In this document: one piece after another, positions 60,868-64,000 of the stretch
Numbering within the stretch: the stretch's first letter is position 1
Layout of the letters: each line of letters begins with the position of its first letter
Source of the DNA: Calliopum simillimum
Lineage: Eukaryota > Arthropoda > Insecta > Diptera > Lauxaniidae
Assembly (NCBI GenBank): GCA_951812925.1
Contig: OX638370.1
Span: 122,650,897 to 122,714,896 of the forward strand
Length of the DNA stretch: 64,000 nucleotides
Reading direction: 5' to 3'
The notes under the pieces: generated by a model
The model's database searches: none
The model's input: only the letters and a program-made list of their open reading frames with translations
Told to the model about the DNA's origin: nothing
Program-made: the position numbers and the translations under genes

Positions 60868-61894
60868 TACAGCTGTTGGATCACGTGAATTCGTACTACA
60901 CGTGAGTACGTGAATTCACGAACAGGGGTACGAAATCACGTACCCCCAAAACACGTGAATTTGAGGTTCGCACAGGTACGTGAATTTGGTAAAGTTCGTA
61001 CTTTTGATACGAACTTCGTACTATTCGTACTTCGTACCTCGTACTTCGTACTTTTCGTACCTCGTACTTCATACTTTTCGTACCTTATTTGAGATAGTAC
61101 GGATATGCCACGCCCACTATTAAACGATTGATCGAAAAAAAATTTAACACGTTATATCTCGAAAACTATGGACGCTATTTCCATGAAATTTGGTAGGTAG
61201 GTGCTCCACATAATTAGCATCCGCTGACTAAAAAGTGGGCGTGATCGGACAATGCCACGCCTACTTTTTAACGATTCAAAGAATCGGCACTTTAAAACGC
61301 TATATCTCCCAAAATATAGAAGCTATTTCGATGAAATTTGATAGGTAGGTGCACCACATAATTAGCATCCGCTGACCAAGTGGACGTGAGCGGACAATGC
61401 CACGCCTACTTTTTAACGATTCAAAGAATCGGCAATTTAAAACGCTATATCTCCCAAAATGTATAAGCTATTTCGATGAAATTTGATAGGTGGGTGCTCC
61501 ACATAATTAGCATCCGCTGGCGTGGCATTGTTAGAACACGCCCACTTTTTGGTCAGCGGATGCTAATTATGTGGAGCACCTACCTACTAAATTTCATGGA
61601 AATAGCGTCCATAGTTTTCGAGATATAATGTGTTAAATTTTTTTTTCGATCAATCGTTAAATAGTGGGCGTGGCATATCCGTACTATCTCAAATGGGGTA
61701 CGAAAAGTACGAAGTACGAGGTACGAAAATTACGAGGTACGAGGTACGAATAGTACGAAGTTCGTATCAAAAGTACGAACTTTACCAAATTCACGTACCT
61801 GTACGAACCTCAAATTCACGTGAATTGGAGGTACGTGATTTCGTACCTTTAAAGTACGAAGTTCGTACGTGATCACGTGAGTACGACAGCTCTA
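60868..61894. mobile_element. hAT-type foldback element, 8-bp TSD
   Basis: The ends TACAGCTGTTG and the inverse of TAGAGCTGTCG are flanked by perfect CAACATAA duplications at 60860-60867 and 61895-61902. Arms of about 330 bp are rich in GTAC-centred words (TTCGTACTTCGTACCTCG) and CACGTG boxes. The centre holds two tandem units with ACCACATAATTAGCATCCGC and CCACGCCTACTTTTTAACGA words (about 61200-61520). The 8-bp duplication and TAGAG end fit the hAT pattern. Frames at 60910-61092 and 61630-61872 are arm readings. Confidence 0.85.
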
Positions 61895-61902
61895 CAACAT
61901 AA

Positions 61903-63560
61903 GCTAAACATGCTAAATGAAAAAGTACCTATATCCATATCTCAGCTAAGCAGTAACAAACTGAAGACCATAGAATAACAACTTGCTGCAGTTCAATCGG
62001 CCAGTTTCAGTTTAAATTGATTAAATCGATTAAAAACAAGAATACCATTAAAACTTTATCAACCGATCATGCAAGTGAGGAAGGCAACAGATATCATGAA
62101 CACCTCGTATTGCATGATCGGCAACAGTTGCGTCTTGAAGGACAAATAGTTTTTCGTGCAGCTCGCAAAAAATCGTATCAAATGATTGAATAGACAAACA
62201 TAACTTCAAGTGTAAATTGATATCTTAATGACCACTGCGAACCGATCGACATCACTTACCACAGCATCACAACAACAACATGATGCACAACAACAATTGT
62301 AATAAAAATAAACGTTCAACAGATGATCATGTTATCGTAGTAATTTATAAATTGCAGTTGACATTTCCTTCATTACAGACCTACTACCACAATTTTAACC
62401 GTTTCGTTTCATTTTCATCTTCTTCGTCTTTTTAAGCTAACTAAGTATCTTGCAGATACGCCACAAAAAGGTTTTCTTTTTCTTCCAAGTTTTTGCAGCC
62501 TCTTTTGATTGTTACTGATCGCAACCGGCCGGCTTAAACTGCTGTTGTTGTTGTTATTATTGTTGTTCGACGCCTTTTTTATGCTTTTGTTTCACTTTCG
62601 ATGGCAATAGACCGTGGCAGCAGACATGAGAATTGGCCCATGTAGGAGTGTCTGGTATTTGACCTTTTTAGCCAAAAAAAAATTAATTTGGAGAGGGGGT
62701 AGATGAAAACATCTTATTGGATGTTAAGGTAGGTGAGATAATTGAGGAGCAAACTTATAAAATGGAGCAACATATATGGAGTGTTATATAATAAGTTTTT
62801 CCTTTTTATGAAGTTTCTGGCAGATTACGTTGATATTTTACGACAGACATTCATAGGAGTGTGTACTTTTTTTTGTCTTATATTCCCACAATTTTGATTA
62901 TGCACACTGTGTTTTCTAACAAAAAGTCCAAGAATTTAAAAATTAATTCATGATGTTTTTCTTTCGCAAAATGCCTTGGTGACCTATTGCCGCAATCTGT
63001 AGTATAAGATCCTCCTCTACGGTCTTTTCATTGATTACATCAAACGAAAGTGAATGTAAAAGACAATGACTTAATAAGCCAACCAATCACAAAATGTTGA
63101 CTCAATAATTTCAAAAATAACATGCAACAACCTCCTCGAAAATCAACTCATCTGATGTTCCTAATCAACTGTCCAACGATCAGTTGTATTGCGATCGTAT
63201 GCGCCAATTTGTTGCTCTCCATTGTTGAGCTGAAATTTGAAAAAGAAAAAAACCCACAGTCGTTTAATGCTTCAATGCAATTACTTATGACTTACCATAA
63301 GCATTTATGATTTGCTGTGAATAAAACTTTAAGATCATGCTTGTTACAACAAGTTCAGCCCAAGAAGATGTGCCACTGCTGCTAATAAATTGTATCGTAA
63401 ATTTTTATTGCGCTAAATTGTTAGTAGGATAGTTGTTTTTTACACCTTTTCTGCATATTTTGCAATTAACTGAAAGGTCAAGAGAAAAGTAAGACGTGAG
63501 AAGACATAGACACACATTTAAAAATAGATTATTGTTATTGAAACATAAATACAACTTATC
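61903..63560. other. Intergenic, no gene seen
   Basis: AT-rich with CAACAACAACA-type stretches near 62268 and TGTTGTTGTT near 62545. Frame 63122-63310 is short and featureless. Confidence 0.4.
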
Positions 63561-63569
63561 AACTTATCA

Positions 63570-63752
63570 CTCTGAAAAAGATTTATCAATTTTCATAAAT
63601 ATTTTAAAGTCATCAGTAAGCATTTACAGTGATCAAACAGATACACAATATTATTAATAAAAATAACAAACAGCAAGGGACCAAGATTACTGCCCTGAGC
63701 AAACCCGGAGGATGCATATAACATAAGCGACTTCACATTATCAAAGGCACAC
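63570..63752 (-). pseudogene. Non-LTR retrotransposon reverse transcriptase fragment
   Basis: The minus strand reads YASSGFAQGSNLGPLLFVIF, the conserved palm block of reverse transcriptases in Jockey/I-like non-LTR elements (usually SGVPQGSxLGPLLF). After a one-base frame slip it continues TDDFKIFMKI, the degenerate YADD catalytic box. The piece is about 180 bp, frameshifted, and ends in a stop; a dead scrap. Confidence 0.8.
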
Positions 63753-64000
63753 GGTGGTTTTTAAAAAATTTTAACTTTTTGAAATACCACCCGCGATTTT
63801 TTTCAGGGATAATGTTGAGGGACCCTTCTAGTATCTAAATCCGCAATCCGCGAAATCAGACGTCCAGCCGTTTTTTTTTTTCGACCTTTTAGTTTTTTTA
63901 ACGATTTTTGAGTATATCTCGGTGTGTATATACATGTTATGTACACATATATATGTATATACGTTCATATATATAATTGTATATGTATATATGTGTAATA
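63753..64000. other. AT-rich edge with TATATG microsatellite
   Basis: From about 63928 to the end, ATATGTATATACG-like alternating purine-pyrimidine sequence. No gene was seen before it. Confidence 0.6.

Overview
The window is insect nuclear DNA, almost certainly from a higher fly (Diptera, Schizophora; a tephritid-like fruit fly is my best guess, but the family is inference). It is AT-rich and intron-bearing, with GT/AG splice sites, TATA boxes and AATAAA signals. It carries Rebers-Riddiford (R&R) cuticular protein genes and many DNA-transposon remnants. There is no bacterial, plasmid, phage or CRISPR content.

Genes. Five cuticular protein genes are spread over 55 kb: (1) the 3' exon of a Gly-rich protein (209-999, +; Cpr47Ef-like); (2) a Gln-rich R&R protein (5782-7053, -; Cpr47Ee-like); and three short RR-1 type genes: (3) 30939-31727, +; (4) 43594-47654, -; (5) 54709-55964, +. 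The last three share one design: a first coding exon of only four codons, a phase-0 intron inside the signal peptide, and one long second exon. For each I could find that micro-exon together with a TATA box. Gene 5 adds an unusual Lys/Glu-rich tail of about 155 residues. The set resembles the Drosophila 47E cuticle cluster (Cpr47Ea to Cpr47Eg). Between genes 2 and 3 sits an unrelated, complete-looking four-exon gene for a secreted fibrinogen-related lectin (23541-25488, +).

Non-coding content. The spaces between genes are repeat graveyards in which several element boundaries can be fixed by target-site duplications (TSDs). Transib/RAG-like elements with 5-bp TSDs are at 11598-12648 (CGAAC), 17223-18348 (GTGTG) and 36997-39045 (CGCCG). 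The last still encodes the RAG1-like C-terminal part of its transposase and ends in CACAGTG, the V(D)J recombination heptamer. Long foldback elements are at 9744-11086 (8-bp TSD), 33266-35014 (3-bp TSD, arms near 95 percent identical) and 60868-61894 (8-bp TSD). There is also a dead DD37D mariner (maT type) at 18610-19722, several small inverted-repeat elements, two inverted copies of a 1.4-1.6 kb repeat 46 kb apart, tRNA-like SINE pieces, and a non-LTR reverse transcriptase scrap at the right edge.

How it works together. The cuticle genes probably encode chitin-binding proteins secreted by epidermis, each with its own promoter and on alternating strands, so this is a tandem-duplication cluster and not an operon. 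I found no clearly new biochemical system. The most striking material is the dense set of Transib-type and giant palindromic elements inside and between the cuticle genes, and the lectin gene lodged in the cluster.
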